Shown piece by piece: positions 57,669 to 64,000 of a stretch of DNA of 64,000 nucleotides. The notes under the pieces are model-generated. The model made no database searches. It saw nothing but the letters and a program-made list of their open reading frames with translations, and had not been told where the DNA came from. The translations under genes and the position numbers were made by a program. This stretch comes from Pseudoflavonifractor sp964504285. Lineage in GTDB: Bacteria; Bacillota; Clostridia; Oscillospirales; Oscillospiraceae. The first letter of the stretch is position 1. The number at the start of each line of letters is the position of its first letter. The stretch lies in the NCBI GenBank assembly GCA_964504285.1, contig CAZDDZ010000001.1:79935-143934 (forward strand). Direction: 5' to 3'.

Positions 57669-58512
57669 TATTGCTGTAATCGGCGGCGGCCCGGCAGGGC
57701 TGTCAGCCGCTGTGCAGGCCCGGCAACGCGGCAAGAGTGTGGTAGTCATTAGCGGCGACGACCGGGACAGTCCGCTTTGGAAAACAGAGCGGGTGGATAA
57801 TTACCTAGGCATGCCGCAAATCAGCGGCCCGGAGCTCACCGAGCGGTTCCGCGCCCACGCCCAGGCCATGGGAACCGAGCGAATCACCGGCCGTGCCTTG
57901 AATATCATGGCCATGTCCGGCACATTCTACATTAGTGTAGGCAGTGACATGGCACAGGCTGGGGCAGTAATTCTGGCCCCCGGTGTGACACGCGGGGCGA
58001 AGTACCCCGGTGAGTCCGAGCATCTGGGACACGGCGTTTCCTACTGCGCTACCTGCGATGGTATGCTTTACCGGGGTAAGAGCGTGGTGGTAATTGGAAG
58101 ATCGACAGAGGCACCTGAGGAAGCCAATTTTCTCCAAGGAATCGGATGCCATGTCACCTATATGGCATCCCAGCGGCCTCAAGAACTGGCAACAGACATT
58201 ACTTTTGTCAAAGCCACCAAAATTGAGGTGTTGGGAAAAGATAGCATTACCGGCGTAAAAGCGGGAGAAGAAATCATCCCCTGTGAGGGGGTATTTATCC
58301 TCCGAGCCTCAGTAGCCCCCACCGATTTGCTGCCCGGGCTGGAGCTGCGGGAGGGTTATGTAGCGGTAGACAGGGACATGAAAACAAACATTCCCGGCGT
58401 TTATGCGGCGGGTGACTGTACAGGACAGCCGCTGCAAATTTCCAAAGCGGTAGGGGAAGGCATGATGGCCGGACACCGAGCAGCAGAGTATGTAGACCAA
58501 CTTCAAAATTAA
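57658..58512 (+). CDS. Thioredoxin reductase-like flavoprotein lacking NADPH motifs
   Basis: A 284-residue flavoenzyme. FAD sites are GGGPAG (9-14) and the C-terminal GVYAAGDCTGQPLQ; the redox pair is CATC (130-133), as in TrxB. In the second nucleotide domain the expected GGGxxA is GRSTEA (147-152) and the HRRxxxR element is replaced by MASQRP. It is about 25 residues shorter than usual TrxB. This is what clostridial ferredoxin-linked thioredoxin reductases look like. GTG 57658 follows AGAGGAGGAG; the longer reading to 57586 overlaps arsR. trxA follows, so the pair forms a thioredoxin system. Confidence 0.87.
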   Translation: MTYDIAVIGGGPAGLSAAVQARQRGKSVVVISGDDRDSPLWKTERVDNYLGMPQISGPELTERFRAHAQAMGTERITGRALNIMAMSGTFYISVGSDMAQAGAVILAPGVTRGAKYPGESEHLGHGVSYCATCDGMLYRGKSVVVIGRSTEAPEEANFLQGIGCHVTYMASQRPQELATDITFVKATKIEVLGKDSITGVKAGEEIIPCEGVFILRASVAPTDLLPGLELREGYVAVDRDMKTNIPGVYAAGDCTGQPLQISKAVGEGMMAGHRAAEYVDQLQN

Positions 58513-58537
58513 CATAGTCAGAAAGGAAGAAAAAATA

Positions 58538-58855
58538 ATGTCAACCATTCACTTTAACAAAGAGGGCTTTGAAAAAGCCATTTCCTCCGACGGCATTACC
58601 ATGGTAGATTTTTGGGCCTCCTGGTGCGGCCCCTGCAAAATGCTGGCCCCTGTCATTGATGACCTGTCCGCCAAGTACGAGGGGAAGGCCGTTATTGGTA
58701 AGGTAGACGTGGATGCCGAACAGGATCTGGCCCAGCAGTATGGCGTTATGAGCATTCCCACCGTTGTTTTCTTTAAGGGTGGCAAGGAATTGGAGCGCAA
58801 GGTGGGCGTGATGCCCCCCGAGAGCTATACCAATATTCTTGACAGCAATCTGTAA
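58538..58855 (+). CDS. trxA: Thioredoxin
   Basis: A 105-residue thioredoxin with the WCGPC active site (29-33), the buried Asp in MVDFWAS, and cis-Pro in MSIPTVVFFKGG. It reduces protein disulfides and is presumably reduced by the flavoprotein encoded 25 bases upstream. Ribosome site AGAAAGGAAG. Last gene of the redox operon. Confidence 0.95.
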   Translation: MSTIHFNKEGFEKAISSDGITMVDFWASWCGPCKMLAPVIDDLSAKYEGKAVIGKVDVDAEQDLAQQYGVMSIPTVVFFKGGKELERKVGVMPPESYTNILDSNL

Positions 58856-58873
58856 GTCAAAATGAACGATGGC

Positions 58874-58904
58874 CTAAAACGGGTGGCTTAGCCACCCGTT
58901 TTAG
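58874..58904 (+). terminator. trxA terminator
   Basis: CTAAAACGGGTGGC and GCCACCCGTTTTAG around TTA, with T-rich sequence in the second arm. Confidence 0.8.
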
Positions 58905-58964
58905 CTTGACCGGCTGTATTCCTCTGTTGTACTGCGAAACCTGCCGGAAACAGCCCCGTTTTAC

Positions 58965-59128
58965 TAGAGCGTTTCTGAAAAGTCCATGCATCCGTTCTTT
59001 TGACAAAAATTTCGCCATGCCGCGCCGTTTTCCCTTGAAATCCGCCCAGGATTTCTGTGGAAAAACGGCTTGCCTGGCACAATTCTTGTTCAAAATTCCG
59101 GACACAGCGACTTTTCAGAAACGCTCTA
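58965..59128. mobile_element. MITE-like element C, copy 2
   Basis: 164 bases, TAGAGCGTTTCTGAAAAG to CTTTTCAGAAACGCTCTA, with intact TA at both ends. It is almost the same as 19628-19789. Its core arms (minus strand GCCGTTTT..AAAACGGC) are perfectly paired where copy 1 has a mismatch. It lies between trxA and the str operon promoter. Confidence 0.78.
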
Positions 59129-59200
59129 GGAGAAAACGCAGACTGCGGGAACCGGGTAAAAACTTCGTTTTTTATCATACTTTTCCGTGCGACTTATCTC

Positions 59201-59229
59201 TTGACTATCTGATTTACCTATGATATAAT
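59201..59229 (+). promoter_or_regulatory. SigA promoter of the str operon
   Basis: TTGACT (59201-59206), 17 bases, TATAAT (59224-59229), 89 bases before the L7Ae start. Confidence 0.85.
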
Positions 59230-59317
59230 CCCAAATTGCGCAGGTGTGCCTGCCGGACGGGCAGAGGGGGAGAAAAGCCCCGCTTTCCGTTGCAGTCCAA
59301 GAGAAGGGGGCATACCG

Positions 59318-59560
59318 ATGCTGACCGAGTTAAAAGACGGCCGAAAAGTGGTTGGAGTAAAGCAGACCCAGCGTGCAGTGAACGACGGAAATGTTCGGCT
59401 TGTTTTCCTGGCCCAGGACGCCGATCCCCGTGTTACCGGGGCACTGGAGACGCTCTGCGAGGAGCGGGGCATACCCGTTGAAAGGGTAGCTCATATGAAG
59501 GAACTCGGCTCCGCTTGTGGTATCGCCGTAGGGAGTGCGGTAGCTGCGCTGCTAAAGTAG
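59318..59560 (+). CDS. L7Ae/YbxF-family RNA-binding protein
   Basis: An 80-residue L7Ae-type kink-turn binder, as found ahead of rpsL in Firmicutes. VVGVKQTQRAVNDGNVRLVFLAQDADPRVTGALETLCEERGIPVERV and the SACGIAVGSAVAALL end are typical. ATG 59318 follows AGAAGGGGG; an in-frame start at 59246 would add unrelated residues. It is first gene of the str operon here, while rpoC, its usual upstream neighbour, lies 29 kb away. Confidence 0.92.
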   Translation: MLTELKDGRKVVGVKQTQRAVNDGNVRLVFLAQDADPRVTGALETLCEERGIPVERVAHMKELGSACGIAVGSAVAALLK

Positions 59561-59673
59561 GTCTCCCGCCGGGCGGCGAACACACCGTCCCGATTGCTTT
59601 GTTTTTAGCGGAATAACTTTTGGGTTATTTTGTTAAAATATATTTTATCAGTATTTGAGAAAGGAGGAAAACC

Positions 59674-60108
59674 ATGCCTACGTTTAACCAGCTCGTCCGC
59701 AAGGGCCGTGAGAAGGTAACTTACAAGTCCACCTCTCCCGCCATGCAGCATGGCCTGAACACCCTGAAGAACCGCGAGACCGACCTGCCTTCTCCCCAGA
59801 AGCGCGGAGTTTGCACCGCTGTTCGTACCTCCACCCCGAAGAAGCCTAACTCGGCGCTCCGTAAGATCGCCCGTGTAAAGCTTACCAACGGCTACGAGGT
59901 TACCGCTTATATCCCAGGTGTTGGCCACAACCTGCAGGAGCACTCCGTGGTTATGATTCGTGGCGGCCGTGTGAAGGACCTTCCCGGCGTGCGCTACCAC
60001 ATCATCCGCGGCACTCTGGATACCCAGGGTGTTAACGGCCGTATGCAGTCTCGCTCCAAGTATGGCGCGAAGCGTCCCAAGGCCGGTAAGACTGCCGCCA
60101 AGAAGTAA
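59674..60108 (+). CDS. rpsL: 30S ribosomal protein S12
   Basis: A 144-residue S12, part of the decoding centre. MPTFNQLVRKGREKV start, TPKKPNSALRKIARV and GGRVKDLPGVRYHIIRG contain the two lysines whose changes give streptomycin resistance; both are wild type. AAGGAGG precedes the start. An A/T-rich 113-base gap separates it from L7Ae and may hold a second promoter. Confidence 0.97.
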   Translation: MPTFNQLVRKGREKVTYKSTSPAMQHGLNTLKNRETDLPSPQKRGVCTAVRTSTPKKPNSALRKIARVKLTNGYEVTAYIPGVGHNLQEHSVVMIRGGRVKDLPGVRYHIIRGTLDTQGVNGRMQSRSKYGAKRPKAGKTAAKK

Positions 60109-60346
60109 TTTTTTAAAAAATTACTTGCAGGGCTGCCATATATGGCGGCCGCGGCTGAAATGCCGCACATTAAGTTGAATTTTGCGCTTAGTAGCGCAAG
60201 GCAGTAGTCCTTGCGGCAGGCGTTTATCTAATAGGGTAGACGTTTCCACGGGGGCACTGGGACAAGCAGGCACTTGTCTTTACACGAGACGTATTTTGCG
60301 TTTCGAGTACCTATGAAATCATTCCTATATGAAGGAGGGAAGCAAA
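60109..60346 (+). other. Structured rpsL-rpsG intergenic region
   Basis: 238 bases without a gene. AGTAATTTTTT-AAAAAATTACT spans the rpsL stop; GGCTGCCATATATGGCGGCC (60131-60150) and TTGCGC..GCGCAA (60182-60199) can form hairpins. It is much longer than the usual gap and could be a leader for autoregulation by S7, as in the E. coli str operon; that is inference. Confidence 0.4.
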
Positions 60347-60817
60347 GTGCCCAGAAGAGGAAACGTACCCAAGCGGGAGGTTTTGCCCGACCCGCTGTAT
60401 AACTCCGTACTGGTTACCAAGCTCGTAAACAGCATCATGCTCGACGGCAAGAAGGGCGTGGCCCAGAAGGTCGTTTACGGCGCGTTTGACATCATCAAGG
60501 AGAAGACTGAAAAGGACCCCCTTGAGGTGTTTACCAGCGCTATCGAAAATATCATGCCTTCTCTGGAGGTCAAGGCCCGCCGTGTCGGCGGCGCCACCTA
60601 TCAGGTGCCCATCGAGGTGCGTCCCGAGCGCCGTCAGACCCTTGGTCTGCGTTGGCTCACCACCTACTCCCGCAACCGCAGCGAGAAGACTATGAAGGAA
60701 CGTCTGGCCGGCGAACTGATGGACGCCGCCAACAACCTCGGTACTGCTGTGAAGAAGCGCGAGGACACCCACAAGATGGCCGAGTCCAACAAGGCCTTCG
60801 CCCATTACCGCTGGTAA
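60347..60817 (+). CDS. rpsG: 30S ribosomal protein S7
   Basis: A 156-residue S7, a primary 16S-binding protein. GTG 60347, after GAAGGAGGG, yields MPRRGNVPKREVLPDP; the ATG at 60329 would overlap that ribosome site. Conserved VGGATYQVPIEVRPERRQTLGLRWL and the C-terminal KMAESNKAFAHYRW are present. fusA starts 14 bases later. Confidence 0.97.
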   Translation: MPRRGNVPKREVLPDPLYNSVLVTKLVNSIMLDGKKGVAQKVVYGAFDIIKEKTEKDPLEVFTSAIENIMPSLEVKARRVGGATYQVPIEVRPERRQTLGLRWLTTYSRNRSEKTMKERLAGELMDAANNLGTAVKKREDTHKMAESNKAFAHYRW

Positions 60818-60831
60818 TAAGGAGTTAAAGT

Positions 60832-62940
60832 ATGCCTAGAAAAGTAACCCTGGAGAATACCCGGAACATCGGCATCATGGCCCACATTGACGCGGGCAAG
60901 ACGACGACCACCGAGCGTATTCTCTATTACACCGGCGTCAACTACAAAATCGGCGAGACCCATGACGGTACCGCCACTATGGACTGGATGGCCCAGGAGC
61001 AGGAGCGCGGCATTACCATTACCTCTGCCGCCACCACCTGCTATTGGAAGGGCACCAAGGAGCAGTACCCCCAGACCCGCATTAACATCATCGACACCCC
61101 GGGCCACGTTGACTTCACCGTAGAGGTGGAGCGTTCTCTGCGTGTTCTGGATGGCTCGGTGACCGTAATGTGCGCTAAGGGCGGTGTTGAGCCCCAGTCT
61201 GAGACTGTTTGGCGTCAGGCTGACCATTACAAGGTTCCCCGCATGATTTACGTCAACAAGATGGACATCATGGGTGCGAACTTCTACCATGTGCTGGACA
61301 TGATCCACGAGCGTCTTAAGTGCAACGCCGTGCCCATTCAGCTTCCTATCGGTTCCGAGGATACCTTTGAGGGTATCATCGACCTGGTGGAGATGAACGC
61401 CGATGTGTACTACGACGAGATGGGTAAGGACATGCGCGTGGAGGAAATTCCCGCCGACATGATGGACCTGGCTCTGGAATACCGCGAAAAGCTGATTGAT
61501 GCCGTGTCCAGTCTGGACGACGAGGTCATGGAGCTGGCTCTGGAGGAGAAGCCCATTCCCCCCGAGCTCCTTCGCAAGGTGATCCGCAAGGGCACCATTG
61601 ACAACCTCATTATTCCCGTCACCTGCGGTACTTCCTATAAGAATAAGGGTGTACAGAAGCTGCTGGACGCGGTTGTCGACTATATGCCTTCTCCCATCGA
61701 CATTCCTCCCATCAAGGGCATCGACCCCGACACCGAGGAGGAAGTGGAGCGTCCCAGCGACGATAACGCCCCCTTCTCTGCTCTGGCGTTTAAGATTATG
61801 ACCGACCCCTTCGTGGGCCGTCTGAGCTTCTTCCGGGTGTACTCCGGCACAATTCCGACCGGTACTGCCGTGCTTAACAGCACCAAGAACCAGCGGGAGC
61901 GCCTGGGCCGCATTCTGCAGATGCACGCCAACCACCGTGAGGATATCGAGCAGGTCTACGCCGGCGACATTGCCGCCGCCGTGGGTCTCAAGAATACCAC
62001 CACTGGTGATACCCTGTGTGACGAGAAGCATCCCGTCATTCTGGAGTCCATGGAATTCCCCGACCCCGTTATCCGTGTCGCTATCGAGCCCAAGACCAAG
62101 GCTGGTCAGGAGAAGATGGGGTTGGCGCTGGTAAAGCTGGCCGAGGAGGATCCCACCTTCCGTACCTGGACCGACGAAGAGACCGGCCAGACCATTATCG
62201 CCGGTATGGGCGAGCTGCATCTGGAAATTATCGTCGACCGTCTGCTCCGCGAGTTTAAGGTGGAGGCCAACGTAGGCGCACCCCAGGTTGCCTATAAGGA
62301 GACCATCAAGAAGGCTGTTGAGCAGGACACCAAGTACGCCCGTCAGTCCGGCGGTAAGGGTCAGTACGGCCATGTTAAGATTACTGTGGAGCCCAACGAG
62401 AGCGGCAAGGGTTACGAGTTTGTCAACGCCATTACCGGCGGTGTCATTCCCAAGGAGTATATCCCTGCTGTTGACCAGGGCATCCAGGGTGCTATGCTGG
62501 CCGGTGTTATGGCCGGTTACCCCGTTGTTGACGTAAAGGTTTCCCTGATTTACGGCTCCTACCATGAAGTTGACTCCTCCGAAATGGCATTTAAGATTGC
62601 CGGCTCCATGGCCTTCAAGGAGGCCTGCCGCAAGGCAACTCCCATTCTGCTGGAGCCCATCATGAAGGTCTCCGCCATTGCGCCTGACGAGTATATGGGC
62701 GACGTGATGGGCGACCTCTCCTCCCGCCGCGGTATGATCCAGGGCACCGAGGCCCGCACCGGCGCCACTCAGATTGACGCTCTGGTGCCCCTCAGCGAGA
62801 TGTTCGGTTACGCCACCGACCTGCGTTCTTCTACTCAGGGCCGTGGTCAGTACACCATGGAGCCCCACAGCTATGTGGAGATTCCCAAGAGCATTGCCGA
62901 CAAGATTATTGCCGAGCGCGGCCGCAATACTGCGGACTAA
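60832..62940 (+). CDS. fusA: Elongation factor G
   Basis: A 702-residue translocase GTPase. G1 AHIDAGKTTTTER, switch region RGITITSAATT, G3 DTPGHVDFT, G4 NKMD. Domains II-V follow to AEVRGRN-like end IIAERGRNTAD. The full five-domain length and position between rpsG and tuf mark it as the canonical fusA and not a tetracycline-protection paralogue. Confidence 0.97.
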   Translation: MPRKVTLENTRNIGIMAHIDAGKTTTTERILYYTGVNYKIGETHDGTATMDWMAQEQERGITITSAATTCYWKGTKEQYPQTRINIIDTPGHVDFTVEVERSLRVLDGSVTVMCAKGGVEPQSETVWRQADHYKVPRMIYVNKMDIMGANFYHVLDMIHERLKCNAVPIQLPIGSEDTFEGIIDLVEMNADVYYDEMGKDMRVEEIPADMMDLALEYREKLIDAVSSLDDEVMELALEEKPIPPELLRKVIRKGTIDNLIIPVTCGTSYKNKGVQKLLDAVVDYMPSPIDIPPIKGIDPDTEEEVERPSDDNAPFSALAFKIMTDPFVGRLSFFRVYSGTIPTGTAVLNSTKNQRERLGRILQMHANHREDIEQVYAGDIAAAVGLKNTTTGDTLCDEKHPVILESMEFPDPVIRVAIEPKTKAGQEKMGLALVKLAEEDPTFRTWTDEETGQTIIAGMGELHLEIIVDRLLREFKVEANVGAPQVAYKETIKKAVEQDTKYARQSGGKGQYGHVKITVEPNESGKGYEFVNAITGGVIPKEYIPAVDQGIQGAMLAGVMAGYPVVDVKVSLIYGSYHEVDSSEMAFKIAGSMAFKEACRKATPILLEPIMKVSAIAPDEYMGDVMGDLSSRRGMIQGTEARTGATQIDALVPLSEMFGYATDLRSSTQGRGQYTMEPHSYVEIPKSIADKIIAERGRNTAD

Positions 62941-62962
62941 AAAGCGCGAGGAGAAAATAGGG

Positions 62963-62991
62963 TTGCAATTTATCTTGCAATGCTATAAAAT
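62963..62991 (+). promoter_or_regulatory. Candidate internal promoter of tuf
   Basis: TTGCAA (62963-62968), 17 bases, TAAAAT (62986-62991), in the 114-base fusA-tuf gap. It would allow the higher EF-Tu output seen in most bacteria. Confidence 0.55.
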
Positions 62992-63054
62992 GTTCCTGCA
63001 TTTATCTACGATAATAATGAAACACTTTGTGTTATATTAAGGAGGATATTCAAA

Positions 63055-64000
63055 ATGGCTAAGGCTAAATTTGAGCGCAGCAAGCCCCACGTTAACATCG
63101 GCACCATCGGCCACGTCGACCACGGCAAGACCACTCTGACTGCCGCTATCACCAAGTACCTGGCAATGCAGGGCGGCGCTGACTTCACCGATTACGCCAG
63201 CATCGACAAGGCTCCCGAGGAGCGCGAGCGCGGCATCACCATCAACACCTCTCACGTTGAGTATCAGACCGCTCTGCGTCACTATGCCCACGTTGACTGC
63301 CCGGGCCACGCCGACTATATCAAGAACATGATTACCGGCGCTGCTCAGATGGACGGTGCTATCCTGGTTATCGCCGCCACCGACGGCCCCATGGCTCAGA
63401 CCAAGGAGCACATCCTGCTGGCTCGTCAGGTAGGCGTGCCCGCCATCGTCGTGTTCCTGAACAAGTGCGATCAGGTTGACGATGAGGAGCTCCTCGAGCT
63501 CGTCGAGATGGAGGTCCGTGAGACCCTCAGCAAGTACGAGTTCCCCGGCGACGACATCCCCGTCATCAAAGGTTCCGCTCTGAACGCTCTGACCTGCGAG
63601 TCCAAGGATCTTGCTGATCCCGACTACGCTTGCATCAAGGAGCTGATGGACGCTGTTGACTCCTATATCCCCACTCCCGACCGTAAGGCCGACCAGCCCT
63701 TCCTGATGCCTGTTGAGGACGTGTTCACCATTTCCGGCCGCGGCACTGTCGCTACCGGTCGTGTTGAGCGTGGCCAGCTGAAGGCCGGCGAGGAAATCGA
63801 GATTGTTGGTCTGACCGAGGACAAGAAGAAGACTGTTGTTACCTCCATGGAGATGTTCCGCAAGATCCTCGACTACGTTGAGGCCGGCGACAACGTGGGC
63901 TGCCTGCTCCGCGGCGTGGCTAAGACCGACGTAGAGCGTGGTCAGGTTCTGGCTAAGCCCAACTCCATTCACCCCCTGACCAAGTTCAAGGGCCAGGTTT
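63055..64000 (+). CDS. tuf: Elongation factor Tu (cut by the window edge)
   Basis: The first 315 codons of EF-Tu; about 80 residues lie beyond the window. G1 GHVDHGKTTLTAAI, RGITINTSHVEY, DCPGHADYIKNM, NKCDQVDD are present, followed by domain II (VFTISGRGTVATGRVERG). AAGGAGGATATT precedes ATG 63055. Codon use is strongly biased, as expected for a highly expressed gene. Confidence 0.96.
   Translation, partial: MAKAKFERSKPHVNIGTIGHVDHGKTTLTAAITKYLAMQGGADFTDYASIDKAPEERERGITINTSHVEYQTALRHYAHVDCPGHADYIKNMITGAAQMDGAILVIAATDGPMAQTKEHILLARQVGVPAIVVFLNKCDQVDDEELLELVEMEVRETLSKYEFPGDDIPVIKGSALNALTCESKDLADPDYACIKELMDAVDSYIPTPDRKADQPFLMPVEDVFTISGRGTVATGRVERGQLKAGEEIEIVGLTEDKKKTVVTSMEMFRKILDYVEAGDNVGCLLRGVAKTDVERGQVLAKPNSIHPLTKFKGQV

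Noticed and set aside
60805..62868. 687-codon open frame antisense to fusA
   Set aside because: fusA is complete and certain on the plus strand; the antisense protein is repetitive His/Gly/Leu with no domain.
63037..63972. Antisense frame over tuf
   Set aside because: tuf is unmistakable on the plus strand even though it runs off the window.
1..64000. tRNA, rRNA or CRISPR loci
   Set aside because: No GGTTCRA-type T-loop with a matching acceptor stem, no rRNA-like stretch and no regularly spaced direct repeats were found in the intergenic regions.

Overview
The window is a continuous piece of a chromosome from a spore-forming, low-to-mid GC Clostridia bacterium, most likely an Oscillospiraceae-type gut anaerobe (Flavonifractor/Oscillibacter-like). 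The placement is inference. It rests on spoIIR and a spoIIAA-spoIIAB-sigF operon, a dgt-dnaG-rpoD cluster, Firmicutes-type addBA, a valS T-box, a PcrA-type helicase with its C-terminal Tudor-like tail, many strong AGGAGG ribosome sites and SigA promoters with 17-base spacers, and GC-rich codon use in most genes. No rRNA, tRNA, CRISPR array, phage genes or transposase gene was seen.

Layout. 0-5.5 kb: an Lrp/AsnC regulator, aminotransferase, ThrH-like phosphatase and DUF1015 operon, then ispE and spoIIR. 5.6-12.4 kb: a sodium-dependent transporter, pcrA helicase, a HAD phosphatase with 3-methyladenine glycosylase, and a DMT permease. 12.4-15.5 kb: T-box-controlled valS. 15.8-19.6 kb: a lipoprotein, the forespore sigma-F operon and a GT2 glycosyltransferase. 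20-22.4 kb: small conserved proteins and an SH3/NlpC-P60 hydrolase. 22.6-30.4 kb: rpoB-rpoC behind a long structured leader. 30.7-38.9 kb: a SleB-like hydrolase and addB-addA. 39-46.8 kb: rpmE, flavin reductase, hflX, GNAT, IMPACT/YigZ, dgt, dnaG, rpoD. 46.9-53 kb (minus strand): a polytopic glycosyltransferase-like protein ending in a DUF6273-like domain, threonine aldolase, glnS, a D-2-hydroxyacid dehydrogenase. 53-56 kb: a two-component locus with a Spo0A-type response regulator, a 19-residue peptide gene, an AgrC-like kinase and a DUF6514-like protein. 56-59 kb: a bile-salt-hydrolase-like Ntn amidase and an ArsR-TrxR-TrxA redox operon. 59.2-64 kb: the str operon (L7Ae, rpsL, rpsG, fusA, tuf), with tuf cut by the window edge.

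Three observations stand out. (1) Non-coding, TA-ended inverted-repeat elements (7187-7354, 9925-10199, 19628-19789, 58965-59128) have different termini but share one hairpin core of about 80 bases whose arms show compensatory changes; two of them begin exactly at a TAG stop codon. (2) The 53-56 kb locus looks like a peptide-linked signalling unit: a short amphipathic, cysteine-containing peptide with its own promoter, ribosome site and terminator lies between a Spo0A-type regulator and an AgrC-like kinase, and an inverted pair of Spo0A-box-like sites lies just upstream of it. (3) The thioredoxin-reductase-like protein keeps its FAD and CATC motifs but lacks recognisable NADPH-binding motifs, suggesting a ferredoxin-linked type. 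In addition, the usual rpoBC-L7Ae-rpsL neighbourhood is split by about 29 kb of unrelated genes.
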